Assembly: GCA_009668015.1 (NCBI GenBank)
Contig: WJYB01000002.1
Span: 434,001-498,000, forward strand
DNA length: 64,000 bases
Source: Enterobacteriaceae bacterium RIT714
Lineage (GTDB): Bacteria > Pseudomonadota > Gammaproteobacteria > Enterobacterales > Enterobacteriaceae
Direction: 5' to 3'
The notes under the pieces were generated by a model. The model searched no databases, was not told where the DNA came from, and was given only the letters and a program-made list of their open reading frames with translations. Of this stretch, positions 53,684 through 62,411 are shown piece after piece (position 1 is the stretch's first letter; each line of letters starts with the position of its first letter). The translations under genes and the position numbers were made by a program.

Positions 53684-54670
53684 ATGGGACAATTAGTTGA
53701 CGGCGTCTGGCAGGATATCTGGTATGACACCAAATCCACTGGAGGGCGCTTCAAGCGTTCTGTTTCCGCATTCCGTAACTGGCTGACGGCCGATGGCCAG
53801 CCAGGCCCAAGTGGCGAAGGTGGCTTTGCGGCGGAAAAAGATCGCTATCACCTCTACGTATCACTGGCCTGCCCATGGGCGCACCGCACGCTGATCGTAC
53901 GCAAGCTGAAAGGGCTGGACGCTTTAATTCCGGTTTCAGTGGTCAATCCGCTGATGCTGGAAAACGGCTGGACCTTCGACAGCGACTTCCCGGCGGCTAC
54001 CGGCGATGATCTTTATCATCATGATTTTCTTTATCAGCTCTACCTGCAGGCCGATCCGCATTACACCGGACGCGTCACGGTTCCCGTGCTGTGGGATAAA
54101 AAGAATCAGACTATCGTCAGCAATGAATCGGCCGAAATCATTCGCATGTTCAATACTGCCTTTGACGCGCACGGCGCGCGTGCGGGCGATTTCTATCCGC
54201 CGGAACTGCGCGATAAAATCGACGAGCTGAACAGCTGGATTTATGACAACGTCAACAATGGCGTCTATAAAGCCGGGTTTGCCACCAGCCAGGAGGCCTA
54301 CGATGAAGCGGTGAAACAGGTGTTTGAATCGCTGGCGCGGCTGGAGCAGATCCTGGGCCAGCACCGCTTTTTGACTGGCGATCGCCTGACAGAGGCCGAT
54401 ATTCGCCTGTGGACCACGCTGGTCCGTTTTGATCCGGTGTATGTCACCCACTTCAAATGCGATAAACACCGGATCAGCGATTACCTGAATCTGTATGGTT
54501 TCTTGCGTGATATTTATCAAATGGATGGCATCGCCGAAACGGTCGATTTTAACCATATCCGCACGCACTACTACCGCAGCCACAAGACGATCAACCCAAC
54601 CGGAATTATCTCCGTGGGTCCGTGGCAGGATCTTGATGAACCCCACGGTCGCGACACGCGTTTCGGCTAA
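53684..54670 (+). CDS. yqjG: Glutathionyl-hydroquinone reductase YqjG
   Basis: YqjG is a xi-class glutathione transferase that reduces glutathionyl-hydroquinones to hydroquinones in the cytoplasm. The 328-residue length matches E. coli. The catalytic site is C63-P64-W65 in SLACPWAHRTL. The family block NESAEIIRMFNTAF follows, and the C-terminal helical domain carries LTEADIRLWTTLVRFDPVY. It is preceded by GGAGGAA and followed by a terminator. Confidence 0.96.
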   Translation: MGQLVDGVWQDIWYDTKSTGGRFKRSVSAFRNWLTADGQPGPSGEGGFAAEKDRYHLYVSLACPWAHRTLIVRKLKGLDALIPVSVVNPLMLENGWTFDSDFPAATGDDLYHHDFLYQLYLQADPHYTGRVTVPVLWDKKNQTIVSNESAEIIRMFNTAFDAHGARAGDFYPPELRDKIDELNSWIYDNVNNGVYKAGFATSQEAYDEAVKQVFESLARLEQILGQHRFLTGDRLTEADIRLWTTLVRFDPVYVTHFKCDKHRISDYLNLYGFLRDIYQMDGIAETVDFNHIRTHYYRSHKTINPTGIISVGPWQDLDEPHGRDTRFG

Positions 54671-54675
54671 ATGTT

Positions 54676-54702
54676 AAGGGCATCCACGGATGCCCTTTTT
54701 AT
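54676..54702 (+). terminator. Rho-independent terminator of yqjG
   Basis: AAGGGCATCC pairs with GGATGCCCTT around a tight turn, ending in a TTTTTATT run. Confidence 0.9.
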
Positions 54703-54745
54703 TGGCAGCTTTCTCAGCCTCAGGCCTTTTTAAACCCTATCCGGA

Positions 54746-55654
54746 CTAAAGATCTTTCGTTAACTCATCGTGATTGTCAGCCAGAATATTAAGAAGCGAA
54801 TTCACATAGATGTTTTTATTACCCTGATGCCACATGACACTCAGCGGTAGCCCTTCAACATTCTCCACCGGAACGAGGGGAAGATATTTGACCCCGTCGG
54901 CGTTCATATTTTTATAAGATGACGGGACCAGCGCCACTCCCAGCCCCGCAGCCACAAAACTCAGGATGGTCTGTTTCTCTTCTGCATACTGGGCAATAAC
55001 AGGATATCGGCCCACCGATTTAAACAGATTCATTGTTAAATCGTGGCTGTGAGGACGCGTACGTCTTTCCGGAAAAATAACAGGCTCATCGCAAAAATCG
55101 TCGATACTGACCACCGCGCGATCAACCAGCCGATGCCCCGCAGGTACAGCCAGCACAAAGCTCTCATACGTGATAAACCGCGTGGTCAACGTCACATCGA
55201 CCTGCTCCGGCGGACGAATAAACACCAGATCCAGCCATCCCGACGCCAGGCGCGGAATCAGGCTGTAGGACTTATCTTCCGTCAGATGGATATCCGCATC
55301 AGGAAACTGCCTGACGAAGATGTTAAGCAGCGCCGGCAGCAGACCTCTGGCTGCACTGTCAATTGCCCCAATCCGCAGTGTCTTTTTTTGCGAAACGTTA
55401 TTTTTACGAAACCGCAGCCGTAAGGCATCGAAATGAGCAATAACGGCTTTGGCCTCATTGAGGAACTCAGCCCCTTCCGGGGTCAGAGAAACATTGCGGG
55501 TCGAACGATTCAGCAGACGTACACCTAAATCCTCCTCCAGTAATTTGATAAACCGGCTGAGTGACGCAGGCATCATTTCAAGCTTTTGGGCAGCCCTGCC
55601 AAAGTGAAGTTCATCACCTAACACCACGAAGCAACGCAGCTGATTTATATCCAT
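54746..55654 (-). CDS. LysR-family regulator of the tartrate/D-malate-type cluster
   Basis: The 302-residue protein has the LysR layout. An N-terminal winged helix (MDINQLRCFVVLGDELHFGR, AAQKLEMMPASLSRFIKLLE) is followed by a periplasmic-binding-like effector domain with LRIGAIDSAARGLLPALL and the GLGVALVPSSY block. It diverges from the transporter-dehydrogenase-kinase operon, so it most likely controls that operon in response to the substrate. E. coli K-12 has no gene like this at this place. Confidence 0.88.
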   Translation of the reverse strand: MDINQLRCFVVLGDELHFGRAAQKLEMMPASLSRFIKLLEEDLGVRLLNRSTRNVSLTPEGAEFLNEAKAVIAHFDALRLRFRKNNVSQKKTLRIGAIDSAARGLLPALLNIFVRQFPDADIHLTEDKSYSLIPRLASGWLDLVFIRPPEQVDVTLTTRFITYESFVLAVPAGHRLVDRAVVSIDDFCDEPVIFPERRTRPHSHDLTMNLFKSVGRYPVIAQYAEEKQTILSFVAAGLGVALVPSSYKNMNADGVKYLPLVPVENVEGLPLSVMWHQGNKNIYVNSLLNILADNHDELTKDL

Positions 55655-55782
55655 TTTTTCACCGGAAAAGGATTGTGCACATTATTTATATAAACGCGTG
55701 ACGCTGATAAAGCCAGGCAAAACAGCATACTAGGTTCATAACAAAATGATAACAACCCTACATGACTGTGGAGCATTCCGAT

Positions 55783-57093
55783 ATGAATAACGACCTCGAA
55801 AAAAAGGTTATGCGCAAGGTTACCCTGCGTATCGTTCCTTTTATCATGCTGCTGTATTTCATCGCGTTCCTTGACCGGGTAAATATTGGCTTTGCTGCCC
55901 TGACGATGAATCAGGACCTGGGTTTCTCGCCGACGGTGTTCGGGCTGGGCGCCGGGATTTTCTTCCTCGGTTATTTTCTCTTTGAAGTCCCTTCAAACTT
56001 AATCCTGCATAAAGTCGGTGCCCGTATCTGGATTGCCCGCGTCATGATCACGTGGGGGCTGGTTTCAGGCTGTATGGCTTTCGTACAGGGCACAACCAGT
56101 TTTTATATTCTGCGTTTTTTGCTTGGTGTAGCGGAAGCCGGTTTCTTCCCTGGCATTATTCTGTACCTCAGCTATTGGTTCCCGGCAGCAAAACGTGCCC
56201 AGGTTACCGCCATTTTTATGGCTGCCGCTCCCCTCTCCACCGCACTGGGTTCACCTATCTCTGCGGCGTTGCTGGAGATGCACGGGCTGCTGGGTTACGC
56301 CGGCTGGCAATGGATGTTTGTTCTGGAAGCCATCCCGGCATTGCTGTTTGGAATTGTCGTCCTGTTCTATCTCACTGACCGTCCAGCCAAAGCGAAATGG
56401 CTGACGGAGGAAGAGCGGACGTGGCTACAAAATACCATGCAGGCCGAGGAGCAGGCGCGCGCCGTTGGGCAAAGCCACAGCAGCGCATGGCGCGGTCTGG
56501 CAGATAAACGGGTTCTGGCACTGGCGCTGGTCTACTTTGGTACTTCTGCCGGCCTCTACACCCTCGGTATCTGGTCACCGCAAATCATTCACAGCTTTGG
56601 GGCGTCTTCTTTAGAAATTGGCTTCCTCAATGCTTGTCCCGCCATTGTTGGGGTTGTCGGAATGATTCTCTGGGCCCGGCACTCGGACCGGAAGAATGAG
56701 CGTAGCTGGCATGTTATTGCCGCCTGTCTGCTGGCGTCGGCCGGGTTAATTTACGCCGGTAACGTTAGCACCTTATTTACGGTGATCATTGCCCTGACGC
56801 TGGTCACCGTGGGTATTAGCGCATCAAAACCCCCACTGTGGAGCATGCCCACCCTCTTTTTGAGCGGTCCGGCCGCTGCTGCTGGCATCGCCACCATCAA
56901 CTCGATCGGCAATCTCGGAGGATTTGTCGGACCGATGATGATTGGTGTGATTCGCCAACAAACCGGCAGCTATACCTGGGGACTCTATTTTGTCGCCGGC
57001 CTGTTGATACTTTCAGCCCTGGTTGTCCTGATTCTGGCTGGCAACGCTAAAAAGCCACAGACCACAAAACTGCCTCAACCTCATACTCATTAA
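55783..57093 (+). CDS. MFS anion:cation symporter, probable tartrate (TtuB-like) transporter
   Basis: This 436-residue major facilitator protein has 12 hydrophobic segments and the anion:cation symporter signatures. IAFLDRVNIGFAALTMNQDL is in TM1-2, RFLLGVAEAGFFPGIILYLS in TM4, and YWFPAAKRAQ follows. The family moves organic anions such as tartrate and phthalate. Context (dehydrogenase and glycerate kinase downstream) favours tartrate or D-malate. The start MNNDLEKKVM at 55783 has a GGAG site; an ATG at 55762 has none. It is the first gene of the operon. Confidence 0.85.
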   Translation: MNNDLEKKVMRKVTLRIVPFIMLLYFIAFLDRVNIGFAALTMNQDLGFSPTVFGLGAGIFFLGYFLFEVPSNLILHKVGARIWIARVMITWGLVSGCMAFVQGTTSFYILRFLLGVAEAGFFPGIILYLSYWFPAAKRAQVTAIFMAAAPLSTALGSPISAALLEMHGLLGYAGWQWMFVLEAIPALLFGIVVLFYLTDRPAKAKWLTEEERTWLQNTMQAEEQARAVGQSHSSAWRGLADKRVLALALVYFGTSAGLYTLGIWSPQIIHSFGASSLEIGFLNACPAIVGVVGMILWARHSDRKNERSWHVIAACLLASAGLIYAGNVSTLFTVIIALTLVTVGISASKPPLWSMPTLFLSGPAAAAGIATINSIGNLGGFVGPMMIGVIRQQTGSYTWGLYFVAGLLILSALVVLILAGNAKKPQTTKLPQPHTH

Positions 57094-57111
57094 TTGATAC
57101 GGAGAAACAAC

Positions 57112-58200
57112 ATGCGTAACTATTCTATTGCCGCGATCCCCGCTGACGGTATCGGCCCTGAAGTGATTTCCGCAGGCATCGAGGTGCTGCACGCGCTGTC
57201 CCGTCAGGATCCACAGCTACAGTTTGATATTGAAACGTTTGACTGGGGCTCAGATTACTACAAAAAACATAGTGTTATGATGCCGGAAGACGGGCTGCAC
57301 ACCCTGAAAAAATTTGATGCGATTTATTTCGGAGCCGTTGGCGCACCGGATGTCCCCGACCACATCACCCTTTGGGGCCTGCGCCTGCCGATTTGTCAGG
57401 GGTTCGATCAGTACGCCAATGTGCGTCCTACAAAAATTCTGCCGGGCGTGACGTCGCCGCTGCGCAACCGGGGGCCGGGCGATCTTGACTGGGTCATCGT
57501 GCGTGAAAACTCAGAAGGCGAATACTCTGGTCATGGCGGCCGCGCCCACAAGGGCCTGCCAGAAGAAGTCGGAACCGAAGTGGCAATTTTTACCCGCGTC
57601 GGTGTCACTCGCATCATGCGTTATGCCTTTAAACTGGCGCAGTCGCGTCCACGTAAACTGCTCACAGTGGTCACCAAATCCAACGCACAGCGTCACGGTA
57701 TGGTTATGTGGGATGAAATTGCCGCTGAAGTTGCTCAGGAATTCCCAGATGTGCAGTGGGACAAAATGCTGGTTGATGCGATGACGCATCGTATGACGCT
57801 GCATCCGCAGAGCCTTGATACGATTGTCGCCACTAACCTGCACGCCGATATTCTGTCGGATCTGGCTGGGGCACTGGCAGGCAGCCTGGGCGTAGCGCCA
57901 ACGGCAAATATTGATCCTGAACGACGTTTCCCTTCGATGTTTGAACCCATCCATGGCTCAGCCTTTGATATCACCGGCAAGGGCATTGCAAATCCGATCG
58001 CAACCTTCTGGACCGCGGTGCAGATGCTGGAACATCTGGGTGAACGCAACGCCGCCGCGCTGATTATGGAAGGGATTGAGCATGTCTGTGAGCAAGGCAT
58101 TCTGACGCCTGATGTCGGCGGCACAGCAAAAACGATCGATGTCACCCGTGCGGTGGTGCAGTTTATTGAAGCCCGGGCCACCGTAGCAGAGAGTGCATAA
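57112..58200 (+). CDS. Tartrate/D-malate dehydrogenase (TtuC/DmlA-like)
   Basis: This 362-residue beta-decarboxylating dehydrogenase belongs to the isocitrate/isopropylmalate dehydrogenase family. Such enzymes oxidise tartrate, decarboxylate meso-tartrate to D-glycerate, or convert D-malate to pyruvate. It begins MRNYSIAAIPADGIGPEVIS. Substrate and metal motifs include WVIVRENSEGEYSGHGGRAH, TKSNAQRHGMVMWDE and the Asp-containing ATNLHADILSDLAGALAGSLG. HGSAFDITGKGIANP binds cofactor. The ATG at 57112 has GGAG; earlier codons do not. It overlaps the kinase gene by one base. Confidence 0.9.
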   Translation: MRNYSIAAIPADGIGPEVISAGIEVLHALSRQDPQLQFDIETFDWGSDYYKKHSVMMPEDGLHTLKKFDAIYFGAVGAPDVPDHITLWGLRLPICQGFDQYANVRPTKILPGVTSPLRNRGPGDLDWVIVRENSEGEYSGHGGRAHKGLPEEVGTEVAIFTRVGVTRIMRYAFKLAQSRPRKLLTVVTKSNAQRHGMVMWDEIAAEVAQEFPDVQWDKMLVDAMTHRMTLHPQSLDTIVATNLHADILSDLAGALAGSLGVAPTANIDPERRFPSMFEPIHGSAFDITGKGIANPIATFWTAVQMLEHLGERNAAALIMEGIEHVCEQGILTPDVGGTAKTIDVTRAVVQFIEARATVAESA

Positions 58201-59462
58201 TGATGAAAAACGAACAGGCCGCAGAGATTCTGAAGGATATCTTCAGGCAGGCAGTGGACAGTGCCCGTCCCGGGCCCATCGTCCCTCCCGCGCTACCACA
58301 AAAACCGAAAGGCCGCTGTGTAGTGGTGGGGGCCGGAAAGGCTTCGGCCGCAATGGCAGCAGCGGTGGATGCCGCCTGGCCGGATGTGGATGTCAGCGGT
58401 GTGGTCGTAACCCGTTATGGACATGCTGTAACGGCGGGGCGTATCCGTATTCTGGAAGCGTCCCATCCGGTTTCGGATGCCATGAGTGAAACCGCAGCGA
58501 TGCTGATTGTTCAGTCGCTGCATGGGCTGACGCCTGATGATCTGGTGCTGGCTCTCATTTCTGGCGGAGGTTCCGCGCTGATGGCGCTGCCTGCTCCAGG
58601 CCTGACGCTCGCTGATAAAAAAGTGATTACGCACGCCCTTTTGCACAGTGGCGCAAGTATCAGGGAAATGAATCTGGTCCGGCGTCATCTGTCGGCGGTG
58701 AAGGGCGGGAGGCTGGCCACGCTGGCGCAACCGGCACGCGTGGTCTCGCTCATCATTAGCGATGTTCCGGGTGACAATCCGGCTGACGTGGCATCCGGTC
58801 CGACCGTTGCTGACAGGACTACGCCGGGCGATGCGTTAAAGGTGCTTGAACGCTATGGGATCCCACTATCCGGAGCCGTACGCGATGTGCTGAGTCAGCC
58901 AGCACAGCAGACAAAGGCGTTGCCGCACAGTGAGGTCAAAATGGTTGCCACTCCGGCAATGGCGCTGCGGGCCGCCGCCGACGCGGCGCGACGCCACGGC
59001 ATCACTCCGATGATACTCGGCGATGCCCTGGAAGGAGAAAGCCGGGAAATGGCAACGGTGATGGCGGGTATCGCGAAATCAGTGAAGCATCATGGTCAAC
59101 CGCTGGCGGGCCCCGCCCTGTTACTCTCCGGTGGTGAAACCACGGTCACGGTGAATAATGGACGCGCAGGAAAGGGGGGACGGAACACGGAGTTTTTGCT
59201 CAGTCTCGCCTGCGCGCTACAGGGAGAAAGTGGCATCTGGGCGGTGGCCGGAGACAGCGATGGCATTGATGGTACAGAAGACGCGGCAGGTGCCATGATT
59301 TATCCTGATACGCTGAACCGCGGCCAACTTGAAGGTCTTGATGCGCTGTCTTATCTCGATGCGCATGACAGCTACCGTTATTTTCATGCCATCGACGATT
59401 TGCTGATAACAGGTCCGACATTGACCAATGTGAATGATATCCGGGCGGTACTCGTCGTTTAG
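58200..59462 (+). CDS. Glycerate 2-kinase (MOFRL family, TtuD-like)
   Basis: The 420-residue protein is a class II glycerate kinase, often named TtuD or hydroxypyruvate reductase in older annotation. It phosphorylates D-glycerate to 2-phosphoglycerate. The N-terminal DUF4147 domain has CVVVGAGKASAAMAAAVDAA, LALISGGGSALMALP and LVRRHLSAVKGGRLA. The C-terminal MOFRL domain has LLSGGETTVTVNNGRAGKGG and AGDSDGIDGTEDAAGAMI. The ATG overlaps the previous stop (TAATG); 58203 is an alternative. With the dehydrogenase it would complete a tartrate-to-glycolysis route. Confidence 0.9.
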   Translation: MMKNEQAAEILKDIFRQAVDSARPGPIVPPALPQKPKGRCVVVGAGKASAAMAAAVDAAWPDVDVSGVVVTRYGHAVTAGRIRILEASHPVSDAMSETAAMLIVQSLHGLTPDDLVLALISGGGSALMALPAPGLTLADKKVITHALLHSGASIREMNLVRRHLSAVKGGRLATLAQPARVVSLIISDVPGDNPADVASGPTVADRTTPGDALKVLERYGIPLSGAVRDVLSQPAQQTKALPHSEVKMVATPAMALRAAADAARRHGITPMILGDALEGESREMATVMAGIAKSVKHHGQPLAGPALLLSGGETTVTVNNGRAGKGGRNTEFLLSLACALQGESGIWAVAGDSDGIDGTEDAAGAMIYPDTLNRGQLEGLDALSYLDAHDSYRYFHAIDDLLITGPTLTNVNDIRAVLVV

Positions 59463-59703
59463 CCTGTAATCCTCTCTCGTTTCGCTGTCTCAAATCCCCC
59501 CATCCCTGGCGTTTCTGCCGGGGATTTTTGATACCGCTGTATCTGCTTATCGATATCCCCCGTCTTCGGTCAAGCTGAACTCATAACCAAGGATATTTCT
59601 GCTTCGCGTTCACAGGGATGCCCTTTTTTAATTCATCATCTACAACTATCCTTAACTCGATTGCTTAAAAAACAAGTGATTGACTGCATATCGAGGCATA
59701 AAA

Positions 59704-60069
59704 ATGGACTGGTATTTAAAAGTACTGAGAAACTACGTAGGGTTTAGCGGCCGCGCGCGGCGTAAAGAATACTGGATGTTCGTTCTGGTGAACTTCATCC
59801 TCGCCATTGTGCTGGGTATCGTCGATAAAATTCTGGGGTGGGAGCGTGCGGGTGGCGAAGGCATTCTTACCACGATTTACGCGCTGCTGGTCTTTCTGCC
59901 GTCATGGGCGGTACTGTTCCGCCGGCTTCACGACACCGACCGTTCAGCATGGTGGCTGTTGCTGATTCTGATCCCAATTATCGGCTGGCTGGTGATTCTG
60001 ATCTTTAACTGCCAGAGCGGCACACCGGGTGAAAACCGCTTTGGGCCCGATCCAAAACCTCTTGCCTGA
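59704..60069 (+). CDS. yhaH: DUF805 inner-membrane protein YhaH
   Basis: The 121-residue protein begins MDWYLKVLRNYVGFSGRARR, the DUF805 start, and contains three or four hydrophobic segments. RRLHDTDRSAWWLLLILIPI is the family centre, and it ends NRFGPDPKPLA. Function is unknown; in E. coli, yhaH is adjacent to yhaJ in the same way. An upstream in-frame codon (59680) adds eight residues that do not match the family. Confidence 0.94.
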   Translation: MDWYLKVLRNYVGFSGRARRKEYWMFVLVNFILAIVLGIVDKILGWERAGGEGILTTIYALLVFLPSWAVLFRRLHDTDRSAWWLLLILIPIIGWLVILIFNCQSGTPGENRFGPDPKPLA

Positions 60070-60106
60070 AACGAGCCCGGCAGCCTGATGCTGGCCGGGC
60101 CAAACG

Positions 60107-61003
60107 CTATTTATGCGCAAACAGTTTTGGGATCTCGCGTAAACACCACGATTTCGCCTCGCCCATACTGTCGCGACGCCAGGCCATGATGATGTCCACT
60201 TCGTTGGTGTACTCCGGGCTGACCACCCGCAGACGCCCTTCGGCAATATCTTTCTCCACGAACGGATAGGGCATCGTTGCCACGCCAAGGCCCGCTAACA
60301 ATGCCTGACGTTTATCTTCCAGCGAAGTGACCGTCAGACGCGGCTGTTTATCCAGCAGCTGAACGGTAAGCACCGGACGTTCACGCGCGGTGTCCGCCAC
60401 CGCGACACCGCGATATTTAACGCGAGTGACCTCCGATAACGGCTCCGGCTCCTGGTGAATCGGATGATCCGGTGCGGCAACATAGACGTTCAGCACGCTA
60501 TAGAGTTTGCGCGAGTTGATCTCCGAAGAGGACCGGAAGTGCATATCGGGTGCGATGACAATATCCGCCCTGCCCGTCTCCAGACGTTCCCATGCCCCCG
60601 CCAGCACTTCGGTAATGATCGAAAGCTGAGTATTGGCTTTGAGGGCCAGACGTTCCACTAGCGGAAATAACGCGGCAGTGGGGACCAGCGCTTCCGTCAC
60701 CAGAGTGAGATGGGTTTCCCAGCCGCGCGCCAGCGCTTCGGCGTCGGTGGTGAGTTTATCGGCGGCTTCCAGCAGCACACGGCCACGTTCCAGCAGCATG
60801 CGTCCCACATTGGTGAATTTTGTTCGATGACCGGAACGGTCGAACAACACCACATCCAGCTCTTCTTCCAGCTTCTGCATGGTGTAACTCAGGGCAGACG
60901 GAACGCGCCCCAGCTCATCTGCCGCAGCGGCAAAGCTGCCACGCCGGTCAATCGCGTCCATCACACGCAGCGCCTCAAGCGTCAATGCTCTCTCTTTAGC
61001 CAT
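60107..61003 (-). CDS. yhaJ: LysR-family regulator YhaJ
   Basis: YhaJ is a LysR-type regulator. In E. coli it activates yhaJ and neighbours and has been linked to responses to aromatic compounds and to virulence gene control. The 298-residue protein has the winged helix (MAKERALTLEALRVMDAIDR, SFAAAADELGRVPSALSYTM) and an effector-binding domain with LTLVTEALVPTAALFPLVER. It lies divergent from yhaK, as in E. coli. Confidence 0.94.
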   Translation of the reverse strand: MAKERALTLEALRVMDAIDRRGSFAAAADELGRVPSALSYTMQKLEEELDVVLFDRSGHRTKFTNVGRMLLERGRVLLEAADKLTTDAEALARGWETHLTLVTEALVPTAALFPLVERLALKANTQLSIITEVLAGAWERLETGRADIVIAPDMHFRSSSEINSRKLYSVLNVYVAAPDHPIHQEPEPLSEVTRVKYRGVAVADTARERPVLTVQLLDKQPRLTVTSLEDKRQALLAGLGVATMPYPFVEKDIAEGRLRVVSPEYTNEVDIIMAWRRDSMGEAKSWCLREIPKLFAHK

Positions 61004-61107
61004 CTCGTTCTCATTCAGGAAATTTGAACATACCGGGCAGAATATCTGGCTAACAATGAAGCGTCCATACCTTTACCATTGTTTTAGTGTAAAGAGAGGT
61101 CAGTTTT

Positions 61108-61809
61108 ATGATTACGACAAGAACAGCAAAACAGTGCGGACAGGCCGATTTTGGTTGGCTGCAGGCCCGCTACACCTTTTCCTTTGGACACTACTTTGAC
61201 CCAAAACTGCTCGGTTACGCCTCACTGCGCGTGCTGAATCAGGAAGTGCTCGCACCGGGCGCCTCCTTCCAGCCACGCACGTATCCGAAGGTGGATATCC
61301 TGAATCTGATACTGGAAGGTGAAGCAGAATATCGCGATAGCGAGGGCAATCACGTCCAGGCCAGGGCCGGCGAAGCGTTGCTGATCTCAACGCAGCCAGG
61401 CATTAGCTATAGCGAGCATAACCTCAGCAAAGATAAGACGCTGACCCGCATGCAGCTGTGGCTGGACGCCTGCCCGCAACGGGAAAATGCGCTGGTACAG
61501 AAGATCAATTTGAGCGGCAATAAGCAACAGCTGATTGCTTCACCGGATGCCAGCCATGGCAGCCTGCAGCTTCGCCAGCAGGTGTGGCTGCATCACATTG
61601 AATTGAAAAAAGGTGAACAAACGAGCTTCCAGCTTCACGGACCGCGCGCCTACCTGCAATCCATTCATGGCACCGTGCATGCGCTGACGCATACGGAAGA
61701 AAAAGAAGCGCTGACCTGCGGAGATGGGGCGTTTATCCGCGATGAAGCGAATATCACGCTGGTTGCCGACACGCCGCTGCGTGCTTTATTGATTGATTTA
61801 CCGGTTTAA
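61108..61809 (+). CDS. yhaK: Pirin-like bicupin YhaK
   Basis: YhaK is a cytoplasmic pirin-family bicupin that in E. coli serves as a marker of nitrosative/redox stress. The 233-residue protein has the N-terminal FSFGHYFDPKLLGYASLRVL block. The cupin motif PRTYPKVDILNLILEGEAEY follows, with RAGEALLISTQPGISYSEHN and a second, degenerate cupin. Metal-binding His residues of typical pirins are only partly kept. It diverges from yhaJ and has an AGAGAGG ribosome-binding site. Confidence 0.93.
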   Translation: MITTRTAKQCGQADFGWLQARYTFSFGHYFDPKLLGYASLRVLNQEVLAPGASFQPRTYPKVDILNLILEGEAEYRDSEGNHVQARAGEALLISTQPGISYSEHNLSKDKTLTRMQLWLDACPQRENALVQKINLSGNKQQLIASPDASHGSLQLRQQVWLHHIELKKGEQTSFQLHGPRAYLQSIHGTVHALTHTEEKEALTCGDGAFIRDEANITLVADTPLRALLIDLPV

Positions 61810-61818
61810 TTTGAAACA

Positions 61819-61842
61819 CCGGGTAACACATCAGTTACCCGG
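61819..61842. terminator. Hairpin between convergent yhaK and the Spy-like gene
   Basis: CCGGGTAAC and GTTACCCGG pair perfectly around a six-base loop. The T runs on both sides are weak, so it may act as a bidirectional 3' stabiliser or terminator. Confidence 0.6.
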
Positions 61843-61853
61843 CTGCCCGCGAA

Positions 61854-62264
61854 TTATTCGCTCAGTGCATTGGCGAAATCGGTTTTCACCTGTGCGCGCT
61901 GTTCTGGCGTCAGAACCTGGTTGACGTCGAAATAATATTTCACGCGATAATAACGCGTTTGCTCTTCAATCTTGCTGAATGCCGCAAGCTGGCTTTTCAC
62001 TACGCTTTCATTCCATTTTCCTGCCTGGAACATCTCAATTAATGCGCCGTCTTTAACGCCGGTCATCGGGATATTGCTGACGTTATCTTCCAGTTTCTGG
62101 TGCAGGGCCGTGATTTGTTTAACTTGATCGCTGCTCAATTTCAGGTGCTGAACGATCGGATCTTGCGATGGCGACGGTGCAGCCTGAACATTTGCCGCCT
62201 GAGCCGCAAAACAAACGCCAGTCAGGGAGACGGCCAGCAGCGCGATACGGGTCATTTTTTTCAT
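61854..62264 (-). CDS. Spy/CpxP-family periplasmic protein
   Basis: The 136-residue protein has a signal peptide (MKKMTRIALLAVSLTGVCFAAQA) and a helical mature domain. That domain contains the LTPEQRAQVKTDFANAL ending typical of the LTxxQ-type Spy/CpxP family. Upstream it has QHLKLSSDQVKQITALHQKL, a second copy-like helix. It is predicted to be a periplasmic chaperone or stress-sensor accessory. It is neither canonical Spy nor CpxP in length. It lies where E. coli has yhaL and other genes. A frame to 62315 would hide the signal peptide. Confidence 0.82.
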   Translation of the reverse strand: MKKMTRIALLAVSLTGVCFAAQAANVQAAPSPSQDPIVQHLKLSSDQVKQITALHQKLEDNVSNIPMTGVKDGALIEMFQAGKWNESVVKSQLAAFSKIEEQTRYYRVKYYFDVNQVLTPEQRAQVKTDFANALSE

Positions 62265-62367
62265 CTTATTGTCCTTAAAATTTTTCGGAGGGAAAACAAG
62301 TACATTGTTTTTCAAGAACGGATGAACAGGTGTGAAATACTATATAAACAACCATGCATGTTAAGAC

Positions 62368-62394
62368 GTAAAAACCCCCTTACAGAAAGGGGGT
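62368..62394 (-). terminator. Terminator of the tdcE operon end
   Basis: On the minus strand ACCCCCTT and AAGGGGGT pair around TCTGT, followed by TTTTA. It lies directly after the glycyl-radical enzyme gene, so that gene is the last of its operon here. Confidence 0.88.
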
Positions 62395-62411
62395 ACAGAG
62401 TAAGTGTAGAC

